A stretch of DNA of 64,000 nucleotides from Pelatocladus maniniholoensis HA4357-MV3. Lineage in GTDB: Bacteria > Cyanobacteriota > Cyanobacteriia > Cyanobacteriales > Nostocaceae. The position numbers were made by a program, and so were the translations under genes. Shown here in pieces: positions 1 through 9,348 of this stretch (the stretch's first letter is position 1; every line of letters begins with the position of its first letter). The stretch lies in the NCBI GenBank assembly GCA_019359115.1, contig JAHHHW010000044.1:26677-90676 (forward strand), written 5' to 3'. Below the pieces are notes generated by a model. The model was not told the DNA's origin. It ran no database searches and saw nothing but the letters and a program-made list of their open reading frames with translations.

Positions 1-19
1 TGGTAGTTAGTTTCATTTA

Positions 20-87
20 TTTGTCCTTTGTCCTTTGTCCTTTGTCATTAAGATTAGTCTTCACCAATGACTAATGATTAATGACTA
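20..87. repeat. Heptamer short tandem repeats
   Basis: Four TTTGTCC/TTTGTCA units run from 20 to 47, followed at about 65-87 by AATGACT-type units of a second heptamer. These are the short tandemly repeated sequences common in spacers of Nostocales genomes. The rest of the 424-base stretch before the first gene is AT-rich and shows no gene or clear promoter to me. Confidence 0.8.
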
Positions 88-424
88 TGATTAAGGATCA
101 GTTTTACTTATCGTTCTATGTGTTAATTATCAACCAAGTGTAAGTAAACCACTTTTTTAGCAATGCTTTAGGAAACTTAAACAAATATAGATTACAGTGT
201 AGCAGTCTTTCATAAACTAGAGATAGTTATCAGCTTCAGCCTTATTTTTTAAATTAATTTTCAAAGTAAATATTAATAGACATGCAAAATTTTGCTGATT
301 TGTGTAATATACTTTGCGGTAGCTGATATAAAAATAAAGGGATTGTGTTATCACTTCCTCAATCTCAGCTAAAATAAAATCGATTCAACTCACTCAATTG
401 TTCGTTCATTTTCGCTCTAAGTTG

Positions 425-838
425 ATGGCTAAACAGAAAAAAATTGAACCCCTAACCGGCGAAGAGTTGCTCAAGAAAGTCAAAGAACTAGAAAATTTGA
501 GCAAAGAAGAAAAAGCTAAACAGTGCGGCTACTATACTGTGACTAAAAATGGTATAGAGCGCGTCAACATGATGAAATTCTTGAATGCCTTAATTGATGC
601 TGAAGGTATTCAGTTAGATAGCGCTCCGAGCGCAAATGGTCGTGGGGGACGCAGCGCCAGTTATAGAATTAGTGTGCAGTCTAACGGTAACTTACTAATA
701 GGTTCTGCTTACACAAAACAGATGAATCTAAAGCCAGGAGATGAGTTCATCATCACTTTAGGTAAAAAACACATTCGTCTGAGACAAATAGACTCAGATG
801 AAAGAGAAGAACTCGAAGTTCTAGAAGCAACAGCATAA
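425..838 (+). CDS. cyAbrB-family transcriptional regulator
   Basis: A 137-residue protein of the cyanobacterial AbrB-like family, DNA-binding regulators that in other cyanobacteria influence nitrogen and carbon metabolism and hydrogenase genes. The N-terminal half (MAKQKKIEPLTGEELLKK...) is the conserved cyanobacterial extension. The C-terminal half (about residues 75-125) has the AbrB-like pattern, with a glycine/arginine-rich linker GRGGRSASYR followed by LKPGDEF. I start at the ATG at 425, because the family begins MAKQKK and the nine residues reachable from the ATG at 398 do not resemble it. The gene stands alone, followed by heptamer repeats. Cyanobacteria usually carry two paralogues; I cannot say which this is. 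Confidence 0.9.
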   Translation: MAKQKKIEPLTGEELLKKVKELENLSKEEKAKQCGYYTVTKNGIERVNMMKFLNALIDAEGIQLDSAPSANGRGGRSASYRISVQSNGNLLIGSAYTKQMNLKPGDEFIITLGKKHIRLRQIDSDEREELEVLEATA

Positions 839-842
839 TATA

Positions 843-906
843 GTCATTTGTCATCTGTCATTTGTCCTTCGTCCTTCGTGCAAAGCTAATGACTAATGAC
901 TAGTGA
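843..906. repeat. Heptamer repeats between cyAbrB gene and ClC gene
   Basis: TCATTTG/TCATCTG/TCATTTG units, then a short hairpin-like CCTTCGTCCTTCGTGC string, then AATGACTAATGACT. It fills the space between two convergent stop codons and slightly overlaps the end of the ClC gene. The same strings recur at 13529-13592 and 14353-14466. Confidence 0.75.
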
Positions 907-2797
907 CTACATCTATTTTTGTTACCGATGGTAGATAGTGGCAGAGAGCTTTGCGTGTGAGTGCTACATTACAACTTAAAGCAATTTGTTCCCGTTCTAA
1001 TAATCCCAAAATTTGTTCGGGGTTATCTGACGCTACCACTGGTAACTGATGCAAACCACGAACAGACATGCGATCTAAGGCTTCAGATAAGGGTTCATCT
1101 TGCCAAGCATAGAGAATATCAGTGGTACAAATATCAATTAGGGTTTGATTGAACAGATCATCCTGATTTGTAGTTGAGGAATCTGGGTAATTTTGCCAAG
1201 CAGAAAGAGTACGGTTGATATCTTTTAAAGAGAGAATACCAACTAATTGTCCTAATTCATTAACTACTAAAGCAGTGCGAGTGCGATCGCGTGTCATTTC
1301 TAAAGCTGCTTCGATAACTGACATGGTTGTTAGCAGTTTTTTTGGGCAAGGATGCATAGCTTCTTCGACAAGAATTTGCTGTAAAATTTCTGCTTGTTCG
1401 TCTTTTAATTCTGAAAGACCTATTTGTTGAAGATTGGAGTTGGAGTTTGAATTGGGCTTTATCCGCTCCACCAACCAAACACTTAAACCGACTGCTGCCA
1501 TTAACGGTAAAACAATGCGGTAGTCTCGTGTTAATTCAAACAATAATAAAATTGCCGTTAATGGCGCTCTTACACTAGCAGCAAGTACAGCAGCCATTCC
1601 TACCATGGCATAAGCTGGCGGAGCTGCCATAAAATCACTAATTGCAGGCGCTACATTTGCCAAGATTTTTGCATAAGCAGAACCTAGAGAAGCACCTAAA
1701 AACATAGCTGGTGCAAAGACACCACCAACAAATCCACTCCCAGCACTGATTGCTGTCATAGCCAGTTTCACTACCAACAGCAAAATTAACAGTTGTAGCG
1801 AAAACTCTACATCTTGCAGCATCGCTTCTACTGTTTCATAACCAATACCTAAGATTTGCGGTAAGTATAAAGCCGTAATACCAATAATGAGTCCACCAAT
1901 AATAGGATGAATAGGTAATGGAATTTTTCCTAAAATAGAAAAACCAGGGACTTTACCTGCAAAGCAAGCTTTTGCTAGGCGAATTAATTGTGTATATGTC
2001 AAAGAAACTACACTTGCCCATAAACCCAAGCCAAGATAGAGTGGTAATTCTAATGGACTGCGGACTTGGTAAACAGGTAAGGCAAAGGCTGGTTGTCCTC
2101 CCAAACCAATATGAGCAATGAACGCTGCAACTACTGCTGCGAGTAGCACTACACTTACCGCAGAAGTAGCAAATGATGTTGCTCCCAATACTACTTCTAA
2201 AGCAAAAAAAACACCTGCGATCGGAGCATTAAACCCAGCAGCTAAACCAGCAGCAGCACCAGCACCCAGTAGTAAACGTTGGCGTTCTTGTGATACTTGC
2301 AACACCACCGATACTAGCATCCCAAAATTCGCACCAATTTCTACACTAGGACCTTCCGGACCTAAAGAAGCACCACTTCCCAAAGAAAATGCTGCTGCTA
2401 ACATTTTGGTTACTGGTCGTAATTGTCTTTTGATCTCTCCCTTTTGGGAAGCAGCAATCAATGATGAAAGTCCAGGCCCAAAATCTTGTGTTCGCCAGCG
2501 CATCAAACCAACAATTAATCCACCCAGGATGGGAACACAAGCTAAAGTCCAAGCACCCCAAACACCAATCACACTCATTAAATTTTCCAGCATCAAATGA
2601 TGGATCAGCTGAATTAAATAATGAAATGTAACCACACCCATACCACTACCACTGCCAATTAGCAAGGCTAAAAATAACACAACTGTTTCTGGGGATGGTT
2701 GAAAACGGTTAAGTAAATAGGTTAAACGAAAGGAAGGAGAATGCAAGGTAGGTTGTTCAGTCACCTTCCTGAGTTCTGTCGAAGGTAGAAGAGTCAT
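893..2797 (-). CDS. ClC-family chloride channel/transporter with C-terminal CBS pair
   Basis: A 634-residue integral membrane protein of the ClC family. ClC proteins move chloride through the membrane as channels or as chloride/proton antiporters. The signature GPEGP is at 146-150, with the gating glutamate at 148, and GVFAP lies near residue 355, so two of three anion-binding motifs are intact. The first motif, usually GSGIP, reads GPGLS at about 107-111, so the serine that binds the central chloride is not conserved. Two CBS domains (about 465-620) suggest control by nucleotide binding. The ATG at 2797 follows no strong ribosome site. The gene stands alone between repeats. Confidence 0.92.
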   Translation of the reverse strand: MTLLPSTELRKVTEQPTLHSPSFRLTYLLNRFQPSPETVVLFLALLIGSGSGMGVVTFHYLIQLIHHLMLENLMSVIGVWGAWTLACVPILGGLIVGLMRWRTQDFGPGLSSLIAASQKGEIKRQLRPVTKMLAAAFSLGSGASLGPEGPSVEIGANFGMLVSVVLQVSQERQRLLLGAGAAAGLAAGFNAPIAGVFFALEVVLGATSFATSAVSVVLLAAVVAAFIAHIGLGGQPAFALPVYQVRSPLELPLYLGLGLWASVVSLTYTQLIRLAKACFAGKVPGFSILGKIPLPIHPIIGGLIIGITALYLPQILGIGYETVEAMLQDVEFSLQLLILLLVVKLAMTAISAGSGFVGGVFAPAMFLGASLGSAYAKILANVAPAISDFMAAPPAYAMVGMAAVLAASVRAPLTAILLLFELTRDYRIVLPLMAAVGLSVWLVERIKPNSNSNSNLQQIGLSELKDEQAEILQQILVEEAMHPCPKKLLTTMSVIEAALEMTRDRTRTALVVNELGQLVGILSLKDINRTLSAWQNYPDSSTTNQDDLFNQTLIDICTTDILYAWQDEPLSEALDRMSVRGLHQLPVVASDNPEQILGLLEREQIALSCNVALTRKALCHYLPSVTKIDVVTSH

Positions 2798-3137
2798 GGA
2801 GTGAGGAGTAAATCTAAGAAAAAATTTAAATTTTTATATCTTACTTTTCATTGTGAGTGATCATTTAACAACCAGACAAGATAGCAAAGACAAAAGAGAA
2901 AATAATCCTTTAACCTTTAGCCTATGACTGTAGAAAGTCAATTTGAGCAAACTATCTATATAGTCTTTGTGTAATTTACAAAGCTTTGGTTAAAAAATTT
3001 CTATTGTGGAACATTTCTGTGGCGATAATGCTTAAATGAGAGAGAATTATGGTCGGGGAAATCTACACGCGTTTTCAGCAGGAATTCAATATAGCTATTG
3101 TTATGAACCAAGTAAGTGGACTAAACGGACGAGGTAG
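2798..3137. other. Intergenic region upstream of ClC gene
   Basis: AT-rich spacer between the ClC gene (leftward) and a small zinc-ribbon gene (rightward). At about 2884-2925 there is a purine-rich string followed by CCTTTAACCTTTAGCC, a degenerate copy of the AAAGGG...CCCTTT hairpins found near 20400, 26615 and 33001. No gene or clear promoter seen. Confidence 0.5.
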
Positions 3138-3518
3138 ATGAATACACACACTTTTGATAATCATTATTTGACTTGCCCCATTTGCCAAAATTCTACGCCC
3201 ACAGCAGTTAGCAGTTATGTTGGATTGTTTACCTGTCCGTATTGTCATCAGAAGCTAGTGGTTTGTAAAAGCGGCCACTATGTCCGTGATCCTTTTACGT
3301 TAAGACAGATTATGATTTCATCGGCACTACGTCGCCAAAGCCGACCTTTAGCCAGAATTATTCGGGATTTTTTTGTCTTCAAAAATCCTTTGCTTGCTGT
3401 GGTTGTAGGAAGCGCTATTGTTTTTGGTATGATTGCAATATATCAGCAAAATCGTAACAGCGATACCTCGTCACCACAAATAGAAAAAACTATCGAGGAC
3501 GGAAGAAAATCTCAGTAA
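3138..3518 (+). CDS. Small zinc-ribbon membrane protein, function unknown
   Basis: A 126-residue protein I cannot name. Residues 13-37 carry two CPxC knuckles (CPICQ and CPYCH), a likely zinc ribbon. About residues 90-112 form one membrane segment (NPLLAVVVGSAIVFGMIAIY), and a short polar tail follows. The likely topology is a cytoplasmic zinc ribbon tethered to a membrane. The ATG at 3138 is preceded by a GAGG ribosome-binding string. It is not in an operon: the next gene, after a hairpin, is on the other strand. Similar zinc-ribbon proteins often have structural or regulatory roles, but nothing here fixes one. Confidence 0.7.
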   Translation: MNTHTFDNHYLTCPICQNSTPTAVSSYVGLFTCPYCHQKLVVCKSGHYVRDPFTLRQIMISSALRRQSRPLARIIRDFFVFKNPLLAVVVGSAIVFGMIAIYQQNRNSDTSSPQIEKTIEDGRKSQ

Positions 3519-3553
3519 GTTCAAATCCGCCTGCGATTGATTTATTTAAGTAG

Positions 3554-3640
3554 ACTAATTGTAGCCTGCGTAGGCAGGCTACAATTAGTTCGCCTGCGCG
3601 GACTAATTTTGTCTAGCCCCAGACTTCCAGTCTGCGGGGA
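3554..3640. repeat. Palindromic repeat with 16-bp perfect stem
   Basis: Arms 3554-3569 and 3574-3589 are perfect inverted repeats (core GTAGCCTGC) around a 4-base loop. A second imperfect hairpin follows at about 3616-3638 (CCCCAGACT / AGTCTGCGGGG). The element lies between convergent genes and could end transcription from either side, but it has the look of a dispersed palindromic element rather than a dedicated terminator. Confidence 0.7.
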
Positions 3641-3662
3641 TTTTAAACATTTGGGATGCTCC

Positions 3663-5288
3663 CTATCCCCTATCCCCTTCTTTTGTAACCAATTTCCAGC
3701 CTTCTGCTTGATCAATAACCTTGAGTGAATCAAGCTGGAGTGCATGAACAGCAGAATTATCAAGCAATAAATAAGGTTGTTTGTGATTGTGCCAATGATC
3801 TTGCAATTGTTTAAAAGAAGCAGGAATAATATTACGATCGCTATAAAAATTCAATGAAGGACGATGTTCGGGACTGGATGTGTAAATCTTTGTACCTGAT
3901 GGTGTTCCCTCCCGGATTATAGTCGCAACTGGTTGAACTGGATAACGTTCTGCCAATTCCCAAACCCAGTAATTTGATTTCATAAATAAGAGTAACGAAA
4001 CATAAGATCCCCAAAACAAAACTTTGAGAAATTGGCGATCGCCTCGTTCTGCCAAAATTGCTGCTAAGGCCATTGTCATCGCTACTGCTGCAAAAATTAG
4101 TTGTAACTGTAAATCAGATTTGGCTGTGGGGACGAAAGTGAAATAAATACTACCAGCTGTGGCGACCAAAGCCAGAAATGTTAAAGTTACTACCCAAAAT
4201 CGTGGATAAGATGATAGCACAGGTGAGTCTTCGACTTCCCCTAGTTTGGCTCCAATTACCAACGCTAGGCTGGGATAAACAGGAAACACATACCAAGGAA
4301 GTTTTGTTCCCATCAAAGAAATAGCAACTAAATAAACTCCCATCCACACAAGTACAAGTTTTGCCCAACTGAGGTTATGGTTTTCTTTAGCTAATTGCAA
4401 GCTAGATGGTAAAAAAATTAACCACGGCCAAGTATATTTAAGAATTTCCAATACATAGTACCAAGGCGGACCGGAATGGTTTTCAACAGATGACCAAATG
4501 CGATTGAGAGATTGATTAAACATACCGACATTGGTAAAAGTGCGGCCATACTCCCACCATTGAGCTAGATACCAAAAAGCCACAGGTACAAGACCTATGA
4601 ATATTCCCATCCACATATAACCACTAGTCAGTAGTCGTGGTGTATCCCAAAATAGAAATCCGACTGCGACAGCACCTAATAATACGCCTAGCATACCTTT
4701 GGTTAAACATATTAAACCAAAAGTGATGCCGACACCCAGGCAATAGCGTAAATCACGGCGCGATCGCAACACACATAAAATCATCAATATAAAAAAACAT
4801 ATGACTGCTCCATCTAACATGGCTAAACGTCCATGTCGCACGACTGGCAGCATTGTCAAGTAAATTAAAGCACTATAAATAGCACAAAAACGTTGACGAA
4901 ATATTTCTCTACCAACACAATACAGCAATGGTACTGAGATTGCTGTTAAAATTGACCCTGGTAAGCGAGATGTCCACTCATTTATACCACCCAAGGAGTA
5001 AGCCAAAGCAATCAGCAAATGCATCAAAGGTGGTTTGTTATGGTATGGTTCGCCTCCCAGAGTTGGGTAAAGCCATCTCATTGAACCAGCAGGGGCCTGC
5101 AAAATCTCTTTGGCAACCTGTGCTACAGTTCCTTCATCCCAATCTCGTAGAGATTGTTGCCCCAAATCTATGGTAAAAAGTAACACAGCCGCTACCAGCA
5201 GCACTATTATCCATATCCAATCAATCCATTTGTCGAGCGATCGATGCTGTTTTTCTAGACGACCCCAAGTAAAGCTTCCTTCTTGCAT
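3663..5288 (-). CDS. GT39/ArnT-like membrane glycosyltransferase
   Basis: A 541-residue polytopic protein of the GT-C fold, related to dolichyl-phosphate-mannose mannosyltransferases and ArnT. Such enzymes transfer a sugar from a polyprenyl-phosphate donor on the outer face of the plasma membrane. After a first membrane helix (about 27-45) comes the loop with the acidic catalytic pair (SLRDWDEG), then the typical HNKPPLMHLL segment, about ten more hydrophobic segments, and a soluble C-terminal domain. The stop codon lies at the edge of a CCCTATCCCC repeat. The acceptor (lipid, protein or polysaccharide) cannot be told. Two other GT-C genes lie within 6 kb, but on different strands and with little similarity to it. 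Confidence 0.88.
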   Translation of the reverse strand: MQEGSFTWGRLEKQHRSLDKWIDWIWIIVLLVAAVLLFTIDLGQQSLRDWDEGTVAQVAKEILQAPAGSMRWLYPTLGGEPYHNKPPLMHLLIALAYSLGGINEWTSRLPGSILTAISVPLLYCVGREIFRQRFCAIYSALIYLTMLPVVRHGRLAMLDGAVICFFILMILCVLRSRRDLRYCLGVGITFGLICLTKGMLGVLLGAVAVGFLFWDTPRLLTSGYMWMGIFIGLVPVAFWYLAQWWEYGRTFTNVGMFNQSLNRIWSSVENHSGPPWYYVLEILKYTWPWLIFLPSSLQLAKENHNLSWAKLVLVWMGVYLVAISLMGTKLPWYVFPVYPSLALVIGAKLGEVEDSPVLSSYPRFWVVTLTFLALVATAGSIYFTFVPTAKSDLQLQLIFAAVAMTMALAAILAERGDRQFLKVLFWGSYVSLLLFMKSNYWVWELAERYPVQPVATIIREGTPSGTKIYTSSPEHRPSLNFYSDRNIIPASFKQLQDHWHNHKQPYLLLDNSAVHALQLDSLKVIDQAEGWKLVTKEGDRG

Positions 5289-5548
5289 ATTTTAGGATAA
5301 TAATTTTGCTTGCTGGTTCGAGTACAAACAGACGTTCGCGAATCTTCATCTGTTGCCGTTTAGCAACAACCAATTGTTTGAAGTTCGTCCTAGTTTTTAA
5401 ATTAACTCAATTTTTGCTAATTAATCATAATATTTTTTGACAATGTTTCTGACATTACTCTTAAATTTATTTAATGAGGATTTATGAGAAATTTTGATCC
5501 GAAAAATACTAACTCTCAATTTTCCTTGAGCTTCTGTGGAGAAAATCA

Positions 5549-7111
5549 ATGAATCTACCTTTTATTTTAGATGTGGCAATAGGTTTAATCTTTATTTATT
5601 TAATCTTGAGTTTATTAGCCTCAGAAATACAGGAACTAATTGCTACTGTGTTTCAATGGCGTGCTGAACACTTAAAAAAATCAATTGAAATTTTATTAGC
5701 TGGTAATGCGGAAAATGCAGAAGAAGCTCACGTCATCCAACTTGCAAATAGGATTTATGATAATCCCTTAGTTAAAAATATTAATCAAGAGGCAAAAGGA
5801 TTGTTTGTTACTATACCTCGCAAGATTACTTGGGCAATTGGTTCACTGTATCGCAGGTTGACAAAACCTAGACCAGGAACAGATAAAAGTACAAGTATTT
5901 TTGGAGATAAAAAACATACTGGTCCTTCTTATATTCCTGCTGATGTTTTTGCTACAACTCTGGTTGAAACACTACAAATTCCCGCATTAGTACAACGATT
6001 AACAGAATCAAGATTGAATAAATTTAAAGAACAAAGATTAGCTGAAATAGAAGAAATAATTATTAGATTACAAGAACAAACAAGCGATGATTATAGATAT
6101 ACAGACTTTTTCAGTAATGTTTACAATGAATTTTCAGGATTGCGCTCAGAATTTGAAAAAACTTGTTGGAACTTTCATCAAAAGAAGGCTAGCTTGAAAA
6201 CTTGCCTGAATCGCATGGCAGAAAGTTTAGATAGATATATAGACTCTTTCCAAGCAGAAATGCCTGAAGACGAATTATCTAACAAATCTTTACGGAGACT
6301 CAAGTTTTTTAAACAAGATAATTTTGAGAATATCGAGCAAGCAATATTGCTGGGAGGATTGCAACCTACTATCAATGAAGTTGTGCAAACAATTGACAAA
6401 AATAGCGAAATTTATAAAGAAATTAAAGCAGCTATCCAAGATCAAGATAGCGAAGCATACCAAGGAATTCAACAAGCATATCAAACAATTGAAACTACAG
6501 CAATTGAAAAATTGCCACCTACTGTGGTAGAAAATCTTAGTGTTTTAGCAAAACGCGCCCAAGCAAGAGTTAAGACAACAGAAGAAGGAATGAATGCATT
6601 GCGTTTAGAAATAGAAAATACCTTTAATAGTTCGATGGAAAGAGCTTCTGGAGTCTACAAACGCAACGCTAAGGGTGCAGCTATTATCATAGGTTTAGCG
6701 ATCGCCATTACCGCCAATGCAGATGCAATTTATATGGTTAGCAGACTATCAAAAGATTCTGCTCTGCGAGATACGATTACCAATAGTGCGGGAGAATTAG
6801 CACTACGAAAAGGTACAGTTGATTTAGAGCAACTTAGACAAGAAGCAGATCAGACCCTAACAAATATTTCTTTACCTATTGGTTGGGATGATGCTAATTT
6901 ACAACAGCAAATAAAATGGAGGCGTCAATCAAAAAAAACTTTCCCCTATCTCAAAATGTTAGCTTTGATTCCTGGTTGGATACTAAGTGGTATTGCTATT
7001 GCAATGGGTGCGCCATTTTGGTTTGATTTGCTAAGTAAAATTGTGAATGTGCGTAATGCAGGTAGCCGTCCTAGTAGTGATACCAGAAAAGTGGCTGATA
7101 ACGAGGAATAA
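5549..7111 (+). CDS. Conserved membrane protein of unknown function
   Basis: A 520-residue protein seen as a conserved hypothetical in many bacteria; I know no assigned function. A strong N-terminal membrane helix (about 5-26) leads directly into an amphipathic segment. Then comes a long, charged, probably helical middle part (about 40-365), a second membrane segment (about 377-393, ending in ITANADAIYMVSRLSKD), and a last one (about 468-490, WILSGIAIAMGAPFWFDLL). The motif around NADAIYM...LWxD-like residues is the most recognisable part of the family. GGAGA precedes the ATG by about eight bases. A clear terminator follows at 7152-7179, so it is probably monocistronic. Confidence 0.8.
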   Translation: MNLPFILDVAIGLIFIYLILSLLASEIQELIATVFQWRAEHLKKSIEILLAGNAENAEEAHVIQLANRIYDNPLVKNINQEAKGLFVTIPRKITWAIGSLYRRLTKPRPGTDKSTSIFGDKKHTGPSYIPADVFATTLVETLQIPALVQRLTESRLNKFKEQRLAEIEEIIIRLQEQTSDDYRYTDFFSNVYNEFSGLRSEFEKTCWNFHQKKASLKTCLNRMAESLDRYIDSFQAEMPEDELSNKSLRRLKFFKQDNFENIEQAILLGGLQPTINEVVQTIDKNSEIYKEIKAAIQDQDSEAYQGIQQAYQTIETTAIEKLPPTVVENLSVLAKRAQARVKTTEEGMNALRLEIENTFNSSMERASGVYKRNAKGAAIIIGLAIAITANADAIYMVSRLSKDSALRDTITNSAGELALRKGTVDLEQLRQEADQTLTNISLPIGWDDANLQQQIKWRRQSKKTFPYLKMLALIPGWILSGIAIAMGAPFWFDLLSKIVNVRNAGSRPSSDTRKVADNEE

Positions 7112-7151
7112 GGGATAAGTAATATTAAACTTTTTCAGGTTTAAATGTATT

Positions 7152-7179
7152 ACCTCGGTTGAAAGCCGAGGTTTTTTAT
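7152..7179 (+). terminator. Intrinsic terminator after the 5549-7111 gene
   Basis: Stem ACCTCGG (7152-7158) pairs with CCGAGGT (7166-7172) and is followed directly by a TTTTTTATT run. It lies 40 bases past the stop codon. Confidence 0.85.
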
Positions 7180-7260
7180 TCGACAGATGTCAATCACTTG
7201 TAAAAGGTTATTTTGTCCGTCATAATACAAATTAAATTTCAGATTTTCAGGATTAGGAAA

Positions 7261-8766
7261 GTGAAAAAAATCATAGATATTCTTCCTGTGACATATTTAA
7301 TATTTGTAAGTTTGTGGTTGAGGTTAATTAATATAGGTTACTCCAATTATCAAGGTGATGAAATAAAAGCACTATATAGACCTCAAGCAGATGAAACTAT
7401 GATTGATTTTTTGCTCAATCAAAGAAAGGGACCAATTCAATTTTTGATTACATATTTGATGAGCTTTTTTAATCCTGAGTATGATAATGAGTTGCTACTC
7501 AGGCTTCCTTTTGCTATAGCGGGTATATTGGCTATTTATTTTTTTTATAAATTCATAAAACTAGAATTTGGTTATAAAATAGCTATCTATTCATCTTTAT
7601 TTATTGCAATTAATGGATTATTTGTTGCTTTGACAAGGATTGTTCAGTATCAATCATTTGTAATCTTGTTTTCTGTCTTGGCTTTATATTTATTCAGTTT
7701 ATCTACAAAATTTGAAAAATGGAGAGTTTATGGTTTATATTTAGGCGTATTTTGCTGGTCAATTTCCATTCTTGCACATTACGATGGCATATTCATTACA
7801 CCATTTGTAATTTACTTGGTTTACAGATGGTATATTAATGGCGAGTCTTCCCATAAAAATAAGCAAGTCCAGCATTTATTTGTAGCAGGGACAATTTTAT
7901 TAATATTAATATCTATCTTTTATTTACCCTTCTTTTTATCAGTATCAGAATCAACTAAGGCTTATTGGACAGAAAGAATAAGTAAGCAGTCGGTAAGTTC
8001 TGCAAGAACATTTATAACTTATAATCCCTTATTTATTATATATTTATATGCTGCTTTGGGTTTACTAGGTCTATCGAGAATTAGAGAAAATTTTTCAGTT
8101 TTACTGTGGTTTTTATTTCCTCTCTTAGCTTTGGAAACTTTAGTTGGTAATCCCGGTACGCATATTTATACTTATATTTTACCTTTTTCTGTTTTAATGG
8201 CGTTTGGTCTAGAAGTTTTTCAAAAATTCATCTTTAAGAGATTTCCAGCAAAGTCCCAATATATTAATTATTTGTGCTTGAGTTTGATCTATATATCGTC
8301 GTTTTTATTGTCTCATTTATTATTTATCGATAATCAAAAAGAATATCCTTGGGAAAATAAAAGATTCTTGTCTTTGGAACTGAAAAGACAAAGTAGACAA
8401 AGTTTATTTGGGTTTCCCTATTACAGACATTGGGAAAATGTGGGAGCATATTTGAAAAACACAGGTAGAAATGGTTACTTTCTTACTAATGAAAAGCAAA
8501 GTATTACAAGATTTTATATTCCAGCAAGCTATAAAAATTTAGAATTACATCCGTATGATGCTCAAGCCCCTGGTGACATCTATATAATATATATACAAAA
8601 TCCGCAAAATGGAAACAAAAAAATATTAGATAAAGACCAAATTTTTTGGGAAAAACGACATAAACCTGTAAAAACTTTTGCTAATTATGGAAGAGTTGTC
8701 ACGACAATTTATCGCTTATCATTTACGGATTGGGAAAAAATAGTTAATAATGAAAATTCCCCCTGA
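7261..8766 (+). CDS. GT39-type membrane glycosyltransferase
   Basis: About 501 residues, strongly hydrophobic, with the GT-C layout: a first helix (LPVTYLIFVSLWLRLINIG), then an acidic loop NYQGDEIK holding the presumed catalytic acid, about ten further membrane segments, and a C-terminal soluble part. It probably uses a polyprenyl-phosphate sugar at the outer face of the membrane. I prefer GTG at 7261, preceded by AGGATTAGGAAA; a TTG at 7213 would add 16 residues. The 3' end overlaps the next gene by 17 bases, so translation of the DUF6883 gene is probably coupled. The gene is more AT-rich than its neighbours, which hints at a separate history. Confidence 0.85.
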   Translation: MKKIIDILPVTYLIFVSLWLRLINIGYSNYQGDEIKALYRPQADETMIDFLLNQRKGPIQFLITYLMSFFNPEYDNELLLRLPFAIAGILAIYFFYKFIKLEFGYKIAIYSSLFIAINGLFVALTRIVQYQSFVILFSVLALYLFSLSTKFEKWRVYGLYLGVFCWSISILAHYDGIFITPFVIYLVYRWYINGESSHKNKQVQHLFVAGTILLILISIFYLPFFLSVSESTKAYWTERISKQSVSSARTFITYNPLFIIYLYAALGLLGLSRIRENFSVLLWFLFPLLALETLVGNPGTHIYTYILPFSVLMAFGLEVFQKFIFKRFPAKSQYINYLCLSLIYISSFLLSHLLFIDNQKEYPWENKRFLSLELKRQSRQSLFGFPYYRHWENVGAYLKNTGRNGYFLTNEKQSITRFYIPASYKNLELHPYDAQAPGDIYIIYIQNPQNGNKKILDKDQIFWEKRHKPVKTFANYGRVVTTIYRLSFTDWEKIVNNENSP

Positions 8767-9091
8767 TGCGATTATTGCCGACGCAAAAATCACACGCTAC
8801 TTGTTAGTACCAAGAGAACAAGACGATAAATCCAAGTTTCTCGCCCAAGCTGGATTTACACAAGAAAACCCTGAACTCTTAGAAGCAGCAATTCGTCAAC
8901 TTGCAGATTCAACACCAGCAATACAAGATAGAGATAATGAATATGGGGTGTTCTATCGTGTCACTGGTGAATTAATCGGCTTAAATCAGCGCAACTTAGC
9001 AGTGATCACAGTTTGGTTGCAAAGGGCTGTTGACGGTGAATTTCAGTTTATCACCCTAATACCTAACAAGGAGTCTGCAAATGAAGTTTGA
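8750..9091 (+). CDS. DUF6883 domain protein
   Basis: A 113-residue soluble protein matching the DUF6883 family: an N-terminal DAII...ITRYLLVP segment, the KSKFLAQAGF motif at about 28-37, then a beta-rich end (VFYRVTGELIGLNQRN, VITVWLQ, FITLIP). No catalytic function is established; members also occur as C-terminal domains of larger phage or toxin-like proteins, so a toxin-like role is possible but is inference. It starts inside the glycosyltransferase gene (17-base overlap) and overlaps the DUF4926 gene by 11 bases, forming a tightly coupled three-gene unit. Confidence 0.82.
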   Translation: MKIPPDAIIADAKITRYLLVPREQDDKSKFLAQAGFTQENPELLEAAIRQLADSTPAIQDRDNEYGVFYRVTGELIGLNQRNLAVITVWLQRAVDGEFQFITLIPNKESANEV

Positions 9092-9329
9092 ACTATACCA
9101 GCGTGTCGCTTTAAATCGTGACTTAAACGAATATCAATTAAAAAAAGGTGATGTGGCAACTTTAATTGATTTTGTTCCTCATCCTAGCAATGGCGAACAA
9201 GGATGTGTTTTAGAAGTATTCAATGCAACTGGTGAATCAATAGCTGTTGTCATCGTTCCCATATCTGATATTAAACCACTGAGAAATAATGAAATTTTAA
9301 ACGTTCGCTCTTTGGTGGAAAATTATTAA
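9081..9329 (+). CDS. DUF4926 domain protein
   Basis: An 82-residue protein fitting DUF4926, a small beta-barrel-like fold: RVALNRDLNEYQLKKGDVAT, then VLEVFNATGESIAVV and a closing DIKPL. The ATG at 9081 is preceded by AAGGAG seven bases upstream, and overlaps the DUF6883 stop by 11 bases. The DUF6883/DUF4926 order recurs in cyanobacteria (from memory, not searched), which suggests that the two products act together, perhaps as effector and neutraliser. That reading is inference; no activity is known to me. Confidence 0.82.
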   Translation: MKFELYQRVALNRDLNEYQLKKGDVATLIDFVPHPSNGEQGCVLEVFNATGESIAVVIVPISDIKPLRNNEILNVRSLVENY

Positions 9330-9348
9330 CAGTGTTAATAGTCAATAG

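Noticed and set aside
2118..2600. 160-residue frame on the plus strand
   Set aside because: Antisense of the ClC gene, with alanine/threonine/proline-rich composition typical of a shadow frame.
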